A stretch of 5,386 nt of DNA, taken from Calditrichaceae bacterium (GTDB lineage Bacteria > Calditrichota > Calditrichia > Calditrichales > Calditrichaceae). Every line of letters starts with the position of its first letter. Positions within the stretch are counted from its first letter, which is position 1. Positions 1 to 5,386 of the stretch are shown piece by piece. Under the pieces are notes generated by a model, which saw only the letters and a list, made by a program, of their open reading frames with translations, had not been told where the DNA came from and did not search any database. Both the position numbers and the translations under genes were made by a program. The stretch spans positions 1-5,386 of the forward strand of contig JAUVIB010000258.1 of the NCBI GenBank assembly GCA_030592985.1, written 5' to 3'.

Positions 1-1228
1 GATGCGTTATATTTTTACCCTCGCCGGCTTCACCCAGACCGTAGCCTTTCACTGTCCTGGCCAGTATCACCGTTGGAGCGCCGGTATGATTGACAGCACT
101 ATGGTAAGCGGTATAAACTTTTTCCGGGTCATGGCCGCCAAGTTTTAACCGTTCAAGTTGTTCATCAGACATGTGCTCTACTATTTTCAACAGTTGAGGA
201 TATTTCCCCCAGAAATGTTTTCGAAGATAAGCGCCCCCCCGAACCACATAATTCTGATATTCGCCGTCAACCACCTCACCCATGCGTTTTACTAATAAAC
301 CATTGATGTCTTTTGCCAGCAAAGAATCCCAGTCACTGCCCCAGATCACCTTAATAACATTCCAGCCGGCGCCGCGGAAAACTGTTTCTAATTCCTGAAT
401 AATTTTACCATTACCTCGAACCGGGCCGTCTAACCGTTGCAGATTACAGTTGATTACAAAAATCAGGTTATCCAATTTTTCACGGGCAGCCAGGGAAATC
501 GCGCCCAGAGCTTCCGGTTCATCGGTTTCACCATCACCCAAAAAGGCCCATACTTTCTCACCTTTCGGTTTTTTCAGGCTTCTGTCTTCGAGATAGCGAT
601 TAAAACGAGCTTGATAAATAGCGGTTAGCGGACCAAGCCCCATTGATACCGTGGCAAACTGCCAGAAATCCGGTCGCAGCCAGGGATGCGGATAAGAAGG
701 TAACCCCTTGCTGTCCTTATGATACTCATGGCGGAAATTTTTTAATTCTTCGGTAGATAACCGGCCTTCCAAAAATGCGCGGGAATAGATTCCGGGAGAG
801 GCATGTCCCTGAAAATAAATCATATCGCCGCTAAAACCATCGTAAGAGGCGCGGAAAAAATGGTTGAAACCCACTTCATAAAGCGTCGCTGCAGAAGCGT
901 ATGTGGAAATATGACCGCCGATTCCGTTTTCATTGCGATTGGCCCTGACTACCATTGCCATTGCGTTCCAGCGGATAATGCTTTTAATGCGTCTTTCTAT
1001 CTCTCGGCTTCCGGGATAAGGGGGCTGATTGTCTGAAGATATGGTATTAATGTAGGGTGTATTAGCGGAAAAAGGTAGTTTGACACCCTCAAAATTTGCG
1101 CGGGTTATAAGCTCCTGCAAAAGCTCTTTCACCCGTTCCGGACCGCCGTTTTCTAAAACATAATCCAGCGATTCCAACCATTCCTTGGTTTCTATCTCTT
1201 TAACTTTCTGATCTTCATATTGGCCCAT
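1..1228 (-). CDS. aceE: Pyruvate dehydrogenase E1 component, homodimeric type (partial, C-terminus outside window)
   Basis: This is the thiamine diphosphate-dependent E1 subunit of the pyruvate dehydrogenase complex. It decarboxylates pyruvate and passes the acetyl group to lipoyl-E2 in the cytoplasm. The first 409 codons are present; the family is close to 890 residues, so somewhat less than half is visible. The translation begins MGQYEDQKVKEIET and matches the AceE family throughout. Visible marks are GGHIS with His106, GHASPG with His142, and the ThDP/metal motif running from GDGETDEPEA (231-240) to INCNLQRLDGPVRGN (259-273). The last visible residues are the EGKNITH loop, whose His409 corresponds to the active-site loop histidine (His407) of E. 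coli AceE. The ATG is supported by an AAGGAAA ribosome site 7 nt upstream. The gene is divergent from the MFS gene. Its partners aceF and lpd are not in the window. No frame disruption was seen. Confidence 0.97.
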   Translation of the reverse strand, partial: MGQYEDQKVKEIETKEWLESLDYVLENGGPERVKELLQELITRANFEGVKLPFSANTPYINTISSDNQPPYPGSREIERRIKSIIRWNAMAMVVRANRNENGIGGHISTYASAATLYEVGFNHFFRASYDGFSGDMIYFQGHASPGIYSRAFLEGRLSTEELKNFRHEYHKDSKGLPSYPHPWLRPDFWQFATVSMGLGPLTAIYQARFNRYLEDRSLKKPKGEKVWAFLGDGETDEPEALGAISLAAREKLDNLIFVINCNLQRLDGPVRGNGKIIQELETVFRGAGWNVIKVIWGSDWDSLLAKDINGLLVKRMGEVVDGEYQNYVVRGGAYLRKHFWGKYPQLLKIVEHMSDEQLERLKLGGHDPEKVYTAYHSAVNHTGAPTVILARTVKGYGLGEAGEGKNITH

Positions 1229-1235
1229 TTTTATA

Positions 1236-1242
1236 TTTCCTT
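1236..1242 (-). promoter_or_regulatory. Ribosome binding site of aceE
   Basis: Read on the minus strand this is AAGGAAA, with 7 nt between it and the ATG at 1228. It fixes the aceE start and shows that this organism uses Shine-Dalgarno initiation for at least some genes. Confidence 0.7.
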
Positions 1243-1265
1243 ATAACTTAAAGAGCTATACATCT

Positions 1266-1279
1266 GTACTATTAAGTAC
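1266..1279. repeat. Short inverted repeat in the aceE leader
   Basis: GTACT and AGTAC arms of 5 bp flank a 4-bp centre. The repeat lies 38 bp before the aceE start, within or near its likely promoter. It could be an operator half-site pair or chance in AT-rich DNA; I cannot tell which. Confidence 0.3.
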
Positions 1280-1299
1280 TACAAATAACGCAAATTCGA

Positions 1300-1314
1300 A
1301 TGGAAAAATTCCAT
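1300..1314. repeat. Short inverted repeat ATGGAA-N3-TTCCAT
   Basis: Perfect 6-bp arms are separated by AAA, and a run of seven T follows a few bases later on the plus strand. The stem has only two G-C pairs, so it is too weak to call a terminator. Its placement upstream of aceE would also suit an operator. Confidence 0.3.
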
Positions 1315-1377
1315 CAATTTTTTTGGGATGATTTAGGGACAACTCTGTAATCAAAGACGAGGGATATTAAGAATATT

Positions 1378-1391
1378 TTAAACGTGTTTAA
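1378..1391. repeat. Inverted repeat TTAAAC-GT-GTTTAA
   Basis: A 14-bp dyad with perfect 6-bp arms and a 2-bp centre lies in the middle of the divergent spacer. The compact symmetry is the kind of site a dimeric repressor could bind, but no regulator gene is in the window and the site appears only once. Confidence 0.3.
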
Positions 1392-1548
1392 TGAGCTAAA
1401 AACGTAATCAATTTATTCATTTGCGTGTTGTGGCTTATTTTCATTATATTTCGCGATCGGTTTTAATTCCCCGGACGTATTATTACTGTAAAAGTCAAAC
1501 CCATAGATATTAACCAACTATTCACTTTAATTTCGGCACCCAACGATT

Positions 1549-2853
1549 ATGAAAATAAAAGAATTTAATATTACCCGTTTTCCCTTTTTTTATGGTTATG
1601 TTATTTTATTCAGCGGAACAATCGGTATTTTAATGAGCGTACCGGGACAAACCGTAGGTATTTCCGTTTTTACTGATTTTATAATTGAAGATATGAAAAT
1701 ATCAAGAGAATATCTAAGCCTTGCATATTTGATCGGTACGCTTAGCAGCTCTTTTTTTCTCACATATGCAGGACGCTTTTTTGATAAATTCGGAGCCAGA
1801 GTTACTTCGGTTATTTCTGGTTTTTTTCTCGGCTTATCACTTATTTTCATAGCGGAAGTCGGCTGGTTTACAGATGTTATTAGTCGTCAATGGAAATTTG
1901 GAAACTGGACAACGGTTGTTTTTATTCTGATTACTTTCGGTTTTTTTATTGTCCGCTTTTTCGGACAGGGCGTTTTAACCATGGCATCCAGAAATATGGT
2001 AATGAAATGGTTTGAAAAACGCAGAGGTATGGCCAGCGCCGTGATGGGCATAGCGGTCTCTTTTGGTTTTTCATACGCACCCCGTCTGTTTGATTTATTA
2101 ATTACGCATTCCGGGTGGCAGTCGGCATGGTTTCAGATAGCGGTCGTTTCCAGTATTTTCTTTACAATATTCGCCTATATTACATTTCGTGATAATCCCC
2201 AGGATTTCGGACTTATTCCTGATGGTAAAGAGATAGATATCCATGTAAAAAATAAACCCAAGTACCATCCGGATAAACAGTACACTCTCAAAGAAGCACG
2301 GGCAACGTATAGTTTTTGGATATTTAATCTTACCTTAGCTTTACAGGCTTTATATATAACTGCCCTGACTTTTAATATTGTCAATATTTTTGCGGACGCC
2401 GGCCTAACCCGTGAAGATGCTATCTTAATATTTTTACCCTCTTCGGTTGTGGCGGTCCTGTTTCAGGTGGTCTGCGGATATCTTGCTGATTATGTTAAGT
2501 TGAAATATCTTTTAATGATACAAATTTTAGGATTAATATTATCCATGGCCGGACTATCAATATTAGACAAGGGACTACCCGTATATCTTATTATTCTCGG
2601 TAACGGTATTTCCGGTGGATTGTTTGGTGTTGTTTCAGCGGTTATGTGGCCGCGCTTTTATGGAACGAAACATCTTGGCGCTATAACCGGATATAATATG
2701 AGCTGGATGGTAGCAGGCAGCGCTTTAGGTCCCTATCTTTTCAGCCTGCTTTATGATTTTAGCGGGAACTATGAATTATCCGGTTTGTTCAGTTTAATAT
2801 TGGCCGTTGTCCTTTTTATTCTCTCTTTCCGCGCCGATAATGTTAATGAATGA
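1549..2853 (+). CDS. MFS transporter, monocarboxylate / oxalate-formate antiporter type
   Basis: This is a 434-residue inner-membrane protein with about twelve hydrophobic segments, the usual size and topology of a major facilitator superfamily carrier. The first half shows the cytoplasmic loop motif GRFFDKFGAR (75-84) after helix 2. It also has RFFGQG (136-141), which leads helix 4 toward the loop WFEKRRGMA (154-162). The second half repeats a degenerate loop motif at GYLADYVKLK (310-319). The central loop carries NPQDFGLIPDG (216-226), and WPRFYG...GAITG (368-381) lies before helix 11. These last features are typical of MFS carriers related to oxalate/formate and monocarboxylate transporters, so an organic anion is a reasonable guess, but the substrate cannot be read from the sequence. 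A tryptophan-rich external loop between helices 3 and 4 (about 105-120) is somewhat long. The ATG at 1549 has no Shine-Dalgarno sequence but fits the family N-terminus. The gene ends in TGA. Confidence 0.9.
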   Translation: MKIKEFNITRFPFFYGYVILFSGTIGILMSVPGQTVGISVFTDFIIEDMKISREYLSLAYLIGTLSSSFFLTYAGRFFDKFGARVTSVISGFFLGLSLIFIAEVGWFTDVISRQWKFGNWTTVVFILITFGFFIVRFFGQGVLTMASRNMVMKWFEKRRGMASAVMGIAVSFGFSYAPRLFDLLITHSGWQSAWFQIAVVSSIFFTIFAYITFRDNPQDFGLIPDGKEIDIHVKNKPKYHPDKQYTLKEARATYSFWIFNLTLALQALYITALTFNIVNIFADAGLTREDAILIFLPSSVVAVLFQVVCGYLADYVKLKYLLMIQILGLILSMAGLSILDKGLPVYLIILGNGISGGLFGVVSAVMWPRFYGTKHLGAITGYNMSWMVAGSALGPYLFSLLYDFSGNYELSGLFSLILAVVLFILSFRADNVNE

Positions 2854-2909
2854 AACAGAGAATACGAAAAATTAAAGGATTCGTGATAAGTAAGTGATAT
2901 TTATTTATT

Positions 2910-2927
2910 ATTCTCCAAATAGAGAAT
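2910..2927 (+). repeat. Inverted repeat just upstream of the lipoprotein ribosome site
   Basis: ATTCTC and GAGAAT arms enclose a 6-nt loop and end 4 nt before the AGGAGG ribosome site. As RNA it would form a small AT-rich hairpin in the 5' leader. No U-tract follows, so it is not a terminator for the MFS gene. It may modestly affect access to the ribosome site, or it may be chance. Confidence 0.3.
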
Positions 2928-2931
2928 CAAT

Positions 2932-2937
2932 AGGAGG
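2932..2937 (+). promoter_or_regulatory. Strong ribosome binding site that sets the lipoprotein start
   Basis: A full AGGAGG lies 7 nt before the ATG at 2945. It rejects the longer in-frame start at 2894. The longer start would put 17 charged or polar residues before the signal peptide, whereas the 2945 start gives a perfectly ordinary lipoprotein leader. Confidence 0.85.
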
Positions 2938-2944
2938 AAATAAA

Positions 2945-3637
2945 ATGTATAAATTATCATTTATTATTGTTTCTATATTTTTAGCTGCCTGTACGGAATC
3001 ACCTAATAATATTGTTACCATAAATACGCCTGCGGACACTACGGGAAAGAATGATAGAACTGTTATTCTCACGGATAGAACCGGTAAAAAATGGGATATA
3101 ACCTATGCCTATAATCATTATAATATGGATCCATCTCAATTTTATTACGACCTTGGACCCAACGCCTTCATTCCTGTTCAAAATCCAAAATTTTTTACTC
3201 CGGGCGATCCGGGCTTTCCGACGAGTACAAATACCAATGTTGTAATCGGTTTAAATTATCGGGGAGAACAGCGGGCTTATCCTTTATATATTTTAAAATC
3301 CCATGAGGTAGTGAACGATGATTTCAGCGGTGTGCCGGTTGCAGTGGTTTATTGACCTCTCAGGGGATTAACTGCCGTGTATAGCAGGAAGATAAAAAAG
3401 GATGGCCTTGATACTAATTTAACGCTAAGTCCCAGCGGTTGGGTTTACCAAACTACCTTTGTATTATATGATTATGAGACGGAAAGTTTATGGTATCCTT
3501 TTCCGGAAACAGATATGCTCAGATGTGTAAATGGCTTTTATGCCGATAGAATCTTATCGCCAATAAGCAGCGAAACCATGAGATGGAGTGATTGGATTAA
3601 AAAATATCCAGACTCTAAATTTTTAAAATTTCCATAG
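2945..3637 (+). CDS. DUF3179-family lipoprotein, probable selenoprotein (in-frame UGA at codon 137)
   Basis: Read through one TGA, this gene encodes 230 residues. Residues 1-16 are a lipoprotein signal peptide: MYKLSF, a hydrophobic stretch, then the lipobox LAAC with Cys16 as the lipidated residue. A linker of about 30 residues follows. The DUF3179 domain then shows IPVQNPKF (76-83), VVIGLNYRGEQRAYPL (99-114), HEVVNDDFSGVPVAVVY (120-136), the TGA, PLRG (138-141), GWVYQTTFVLYDYETESLW (165-183) and TMRWSDWIKKYPDSKFL (211-227), all in family order. The TGA takes the place of cysteine in the family's Y-C-P-L motif. The frame is unbroken on both sides, and no other stop or frameshift is present. 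The molecular role of DUF3179 proteins is unknown to me; a redox role for residue 137 is inference. Cys194 is the only other cysteine in the mature protein apart from Cys16. The alternative is a pseudogene with a fresh nonsense mutation, or a 136-residue truncated product. The gene may be co-transcribed with the MFS gene 91 bp upstream. Confidence 0.75.
3353..3355 (+). other. Candidate selenocysteine codon (TGA)
   Basis: TGA stands between GTT TAT and CCT CTC, giving VVY-U-PLRG. Related DUF3179 proteins have cysteine here (Y-C-P-L), and TGC or TGT differs from TGA by one base. Replacement of a conserved cysteine by UGA with the downstream domain preserved is the classic signature of a selenoprotein. 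Confidence 0.65.
3372..3387 (+). promoter_or_regulatory. Candidate bacterial SECIS stem-loop
   Basis: CTGC (3372-3375) pairs with GCAG (3384-3387) around the 8-nt loop CGTGTATA. The loop starts 20 nt after the TGA and has G as its second base. As I recall the bacterial SECIS consensus, it needs an upper stem of at least about 4 bp, a loop of 3-14 nt with a G in the first two positions, and 16-37 nt from UGA to the loop; this element satisfies all three. The stem is at the short limit. A competing small hairpin, CCTC/GGGG (3356-3366), sits right after the TGA. The SelB-binding role is inferred. Confidence 0.45.
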
Positions 3638-3869
3638 ACCGGTTCGTCAATCCCTCTTTAATTTCTCGATTTTTCAATAACTTTTCATCCGTTTAGTTAA
3701 AGTTATTTCAGGATGGAGTACTATTTCATCTTTAATTTTTTTAGAAAATGGTAAAAGTATAATCCAGATCACTGATTGTTTTTCATCACTGGTATTAATT
3801 CTTTATTTTGCATTTTATGTGAAATTTAATTAAATACGGGCTTCCTTAGATAATTAAAAGAATAGTACT
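3638..3869. other. Intergenic region before proB
   Basis: This 232-bp AT-rich spacer has no gene I can support. It holds the long inverted repeat at 3676-3707, a perfect TATAAT at 3758-3763 without a good -35 box, and a 7-bp direct repeat ATCACTG (3768-3774 and 3785-3791, 17 bp apart) just after that hexamer. A second weak promoter candidate is TTGCAT (3808-3813) with TAAATA (3831-3836), spacer 17 bp. The proB transcript probably starts somewhere in the second half. No Shine-Dalgarno sequence stands out before the proB ATG. Confidence 0.45.
3676..3707. repeat. 9-bp inverted repeat downstream of the lipoprotein gene
   Basis: AATAACTTT (3676-3684) and AAAGTTATT (3699-3707) are perfect 9-bp arms with a 14-nt loop. 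The element lies 38 bp after the lipoprotein stop and could end or stabilise that transcript. It has only one G-C pair per stem and no U-tract on the plus strand, so a standard intrinsic terminator is doubtful. An alternative pairing, CATCC (3686-3690) with GGATG (3711-3715), overlaps it. Confidence 0.4.
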
Positions 3870-5018
3870 ATGAATGTCATAAGCAAAGATGAACGAAATA
3901 GCTTAAAAGAAAGTTCAAGAATCATTATAAAAGTCGGAAGCCGTGTTATTGTTGACAAAACAGGCCATCCGGATATTGTTAAAGTCGAACGCCTCGTCAA
4001 GCAAATCGCTCAGATTCATAAACAGGGTAAAGAGGTGATATTGGTAACATCCGGAGCCATTGCCGCCGGTGTGGAAGCGCTTGGATTAAAAAACCGTCCG
4101 AAGATTCTTCCGGAACTGCAAATGGCGGCGGCCGTTGGTCAAACACGCCTGATGACTTTATATGAACGTTTGTTTTCAAAAGAAGGGTGTATAGCAGCCC
4201 AAGTTCTTCTTACCCATGGAGATTTGCGGAAACGAGCGCGACATTTAAATGCCCGCAATACAATTTTACGTCTTTTAGATCATAATATTATTCCCATAAT
4301 CAATGAAAATGATGTTGTTTCTGTTGACGAAATCCGCTTTGGGGATAATGATCAACTGGCTTCATTAACTGCCATATTAATCGAATCAAACCTTCTATTA
4401 CTGCTCACCACAATCAACGGCCTGCAGCGGGTAGTGGGCGACTCCTCAAGCCGAATCTCATTTTTGGATGCAATCACAAAAGAGACACTTACGATGGCGT
4501 CCGGGAAAGGAAGTGATTTTTCTCTCGGCGGTATGGCTTCAAAATTACAGGCCGCTCAGATGGCAGCGGATTTAGGGATTAAAGTTGTAATCGCTGACGG
4601 CAATGAAAAGAATGTAATTCCCGCAATTATATCAGGAGAAGATATCGGTACATTAATTATCTCTTCAAAAAAATCGAACTTATCAAAAATTAATCGTCGC
4701 AAGCGCTGGATTGCTTTCTTCCATCGAACGAGCGGTGTAATAACAGTTGATTCCGGGGCTGAAAAAGCGGTCGCCAAACAAAATTACAGCCTTTTGCCCA
4801 TAGGGATATGCGAAGTTGAAGGTAACTTTGTTAAAGGTTCCCTTGTTAAGATAAAAAATCAAAACGGGAAGACCATCGCCAAAGGATTGGTATCTTTTTC
4901 CAGTGATGAAATACGCAGAATTCAAGGGAAAAAATCGGTAGAGATAAAAAATATCTTGGGTCATGATAATTATGATGAAGTTATCCATCGGGATAATTTG
5001 ATCGTATTGAATGGATAA
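3870..5018 (+). CDS. proB: Glutamate 5-kinase with C-terminal PUA domain
   Basis: This enzyme phosphorylates glutamate to gamma-glutamyl phosphate with ATP, the first and usually proline-inhibited step of proline synthesis, in the cytoplasm. The 382 residues compare with 367 in E. coli. The amino acid kinase domain shows KVGS (21-24), the TSGAIAAG loop (60-67), PIINENDVVS (142-151), FGDNDQLA (157-164) and GGMASKLQAA (220-229). The PUA domain (about 289-380) has SGVITVDSGAEKAV, LLPIGICEVEGNF, GKTIAKGLVSFSS and the terminal EVIHRDNLIVL. The segment after LLLLLT (175-180) reads TINGLQRVVGDSSSRI instead of the common LTDxxGLYTADPR pattern, a clear deviation in the nucleotide-binding region. The ATG at 3870 gives about 15 residues before the first strand, normal for the family. 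It is followed 80 bp later by proA, forming a pathway pair. Confidence 0.96.
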   Translation: MNVISKDERNSLKESSRIIIKVGSRVIVDKTGHPDIVKVERLVKQIAQIHKQGKEVILVTSGAIAAGVEALGLKNRPKILPELQMAAAVGQTRLMTLYERLFSKEGCIAAQVLLTHGDLRKRARHLNARNTILRLLDHNIIPIINENDVVSVDEIRFGDNDQLASLTAILIESNLLLLLTTINGLQRVVGDSSSRISFLDAITKETLTMASGKGSDFSLGGMASKLQAAQMAADLGIKVVIADGNEKNVIPAIISGEDIGTLIISSKKSNLSKINRRKRWIAFFHRTSGVITVDSGAEKAVAKQNYSLLPIGICEVEGNFVKGSLVKIKNQNGKTIAKGLVSFSSDEIRRIQGKKSVEIKNILGHDNYDEVIHRDNLIVLNG

Positions 5019-5057
5019 TTGGCAAATAGTGACTTGTAATTGGTGATTAGTGATTGG
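5016..5057 (+). repeat. Imperfect 21-bp tandem duplication between proB and proA
   Basis: Two adjacent 21-bp units (5016-5036 and 5037-5057) match at 16 of 21 positions. Each begins TAATTGG and carries TAGTGA at unit positions 12-17. The first unit begins at the proB stop codon TAA. The second unit also contains an internal near-repeat (TGGTGATTAGTGATTGG), so the block is low-complexity DNA rich in TGATT/TTGG words. No function is evident. Confidence 0.55.
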
Positions 5058-5087
5058 TAAAAACTTTTACATTGGATATTGATAAAA

Positions 5088-5092
5088 AAGGA
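5088..5092 (+). promoter_or_regulatory. Ribosome binding site that selects the proA TTG start
   Basis: AAGGA lies 6 nt before the TTG at 5099. The other in-frame candidates, a TTG at 5072 and an ATG at 5120, have no ribosome site in front of them, so 5099 is preferred. Confidence 0.65.
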
Positions 5093-5098
5093 ATTATT

Positions 5099-5386
5099 TT
5101 GCAGACAAAAATTCTTTCTATGGGGAAAAAAGCTTTAAAAGCTTCAAGAGAGCTTTCTCTCCTGGATTCGGACACAAAAAACAAAATTCTCCTGGCTATG
5201 GCTGCTGAAATAGAAGACCGGAAAGAGCAAATCCAGGGAGAGAATAAAAAAGACCTGATTGCGGGCAAAGAAAATGGACTTACAAATGCGATGCTTGACC
5301 GCCTGGAGTTAACAGATACGCGTATTTCTGATATGTGTATAGCTATCCGTGAAGTGGCAGGACTTCCCGATCCGGTTGGTGAAATA
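5099..5386 (+). CDS. proA: Gamma-glutamyl phosphate reductase (glutamate-5-semialdehyde dehydrogenase), N-terminal part
   Basis: This enzyme reduces gamma-glutamyl phosphate to glutamate 5-semialdehyde with NADPH, the second step of proline synthesis, directly using the ProB product. Only the first 96 codons are present, against about 415 in the family, so the catalytic cysteine lies outside the window. The visible part matches ProA well: MGKKALKASRELS near residue 8, then TKNKILLAMA, ENKKDLIAGKENGL, NAMLDRLELTDTRI and VAGLPDPVGEI at the right edge. I chose the TTG start on the basis of its ribosome site; family alignment also tolerates the ATG seven codons later. proB lies 80 bp upstream in the same direction with no obvious terminator between, so the two genes probably share a transcript. 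Confidence 0.93.
   Translation, partial: MQTKILSMGKKALKASRELSLLDSDTKNKILLAMAAEIEDRKEQIQGENKKDLIAGKENGLTNAMLDRLELTDTRISDMCIAIREVAGLPDPVGEI

Larger units (their letters stand above)
1229..1548. other. Divergent intergenic region between aceE and the MFS gene
   Basis: This 320-bp AT-rich spacer has no coding potential that I can support. It must carry the promoters for both divergent genes, but none is convincing. For aceE, a weak minus-strand pair is TTGTAG (1279-1284) and TATAGC (1255-1260) with an 18-bp spacer. For the MFS gene, TTGCGT near 1422 followed by TATATT about 19 bp downstream is a weak candidate. Three short inverted repeats lie in it and are listed separately. The MFS start has no Shine-Dalgarno sequence in front of it. 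Confidence 0.5.

Noticed and set aside
437..1036. Plus-strand open frames at 437-628 and 803-1036
   Set aside because: They lie wholly inside aceE on the opposite strand and have no recognisable family features.
1300..1327. Intrinsic terminator formed by ATGGAA-AAA-TTCCAT plus a T-run
   Set aside because: The stem has just two G-C pairs, and no plus-strand gene ends upstream of it, since aceE runs the other way.
2894..2944. N-terminal extension of the lipoprotein from the ATG at 2894
   Set aside because: The AGGAGG site lies inside this extension and points to the ATG at 2945, which gives a standard lipoprotein signal peptide.
2854..2944. Terminator between the MFS gene and the lipoprotein gene
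   Set aside because: The only hairpin there (2910-2927) is AT-rich, lacks a following U-tract and abuts the ribosome site, so read-through from the MFS gene is plausible.
3353..3355. A genetic code in which TGA means tryptophan or glycine
   Set aside because: The other genes contain no internal TGA, their tryptophan codons are all TGG, and the MFS gene ends naturally with TGA at 2851-2853. The family position calls for cysteine, not tryptophan or glycine.
3377..3637. A separate small gene starting at GTG 3377
   Set aside because: There is an AGGGG about 10 nt upstream that resembles a ribosome site, but the 86-residue product would begin in the middle of the DUF3179 domain and continues the upstream frame exactly.
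4683..4988. Minus-strand 101-codon open frame inside proB
   Set aside because: It is antisense to the conserved PUA domain of ProB, with no supporting start signal or protein features.

Overview
The window is a stretch of AT-rich bacterial chromosome with four ordinary metabolic or transport genes and one unusual lipoprotein gene. No RNA genes, insertion sequences, phage genes or CRISPR arrays are visible. The lipoprotein signal peptide and the homodimeric-type pyruvate dehydrogenase E1 suggest a Gram-negative-type organism. The sequence alone does not identify the phylum. All tryptophan codons I read in the genes are TGG, and one gene ends with TGA, so the standard bacterial code appears to be in use.

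Layout. Bases 1-1228 (minus strand) hold the first 409 codons of aceE, pyruvate dehydrogenase E1, which runs off the left edge. A 320-bp divergent intergenic region (1229-1548) contains several short AT-rich inverted repeats. On the plus strand follow a 12-helix MFS transporter of the monocarboxylate / oxalate-formate type (1549-2853) and, 91 bp later, a DUF3179-family lipoprotein gene (2945-3637). After a 232-bp gap come proB (3870-5018) and the start of proA (5099 to the right edge). proB and proA encode the first two steps of proline synthesis from glutamate and form an operon-like pair.

The main finding is in the DUF3179 gene. It is split by one in-frame TGA (3353-3355), with family-like sequence in the same frame on both sides. 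The TGA falls exactly where the family motif Y-C-P-L has its cysteine. A small stem-loop 20 nt downstream has the size, spacing and loop guanosine expected of a bacterial SECIS element. I therefore read 2945-3637 as one probable selenoprotein gene of 230 residues with selenocysteine at position 137. A recent nonsense mutation or a sequencing error remains the main alternative.

Functional links between neighbours are limited. Only proB-proA form a clear pathway unit. The MFS gene and the lipoprotein gene may be co-transcribed, but the substrate of one and the function of the other are unknown.
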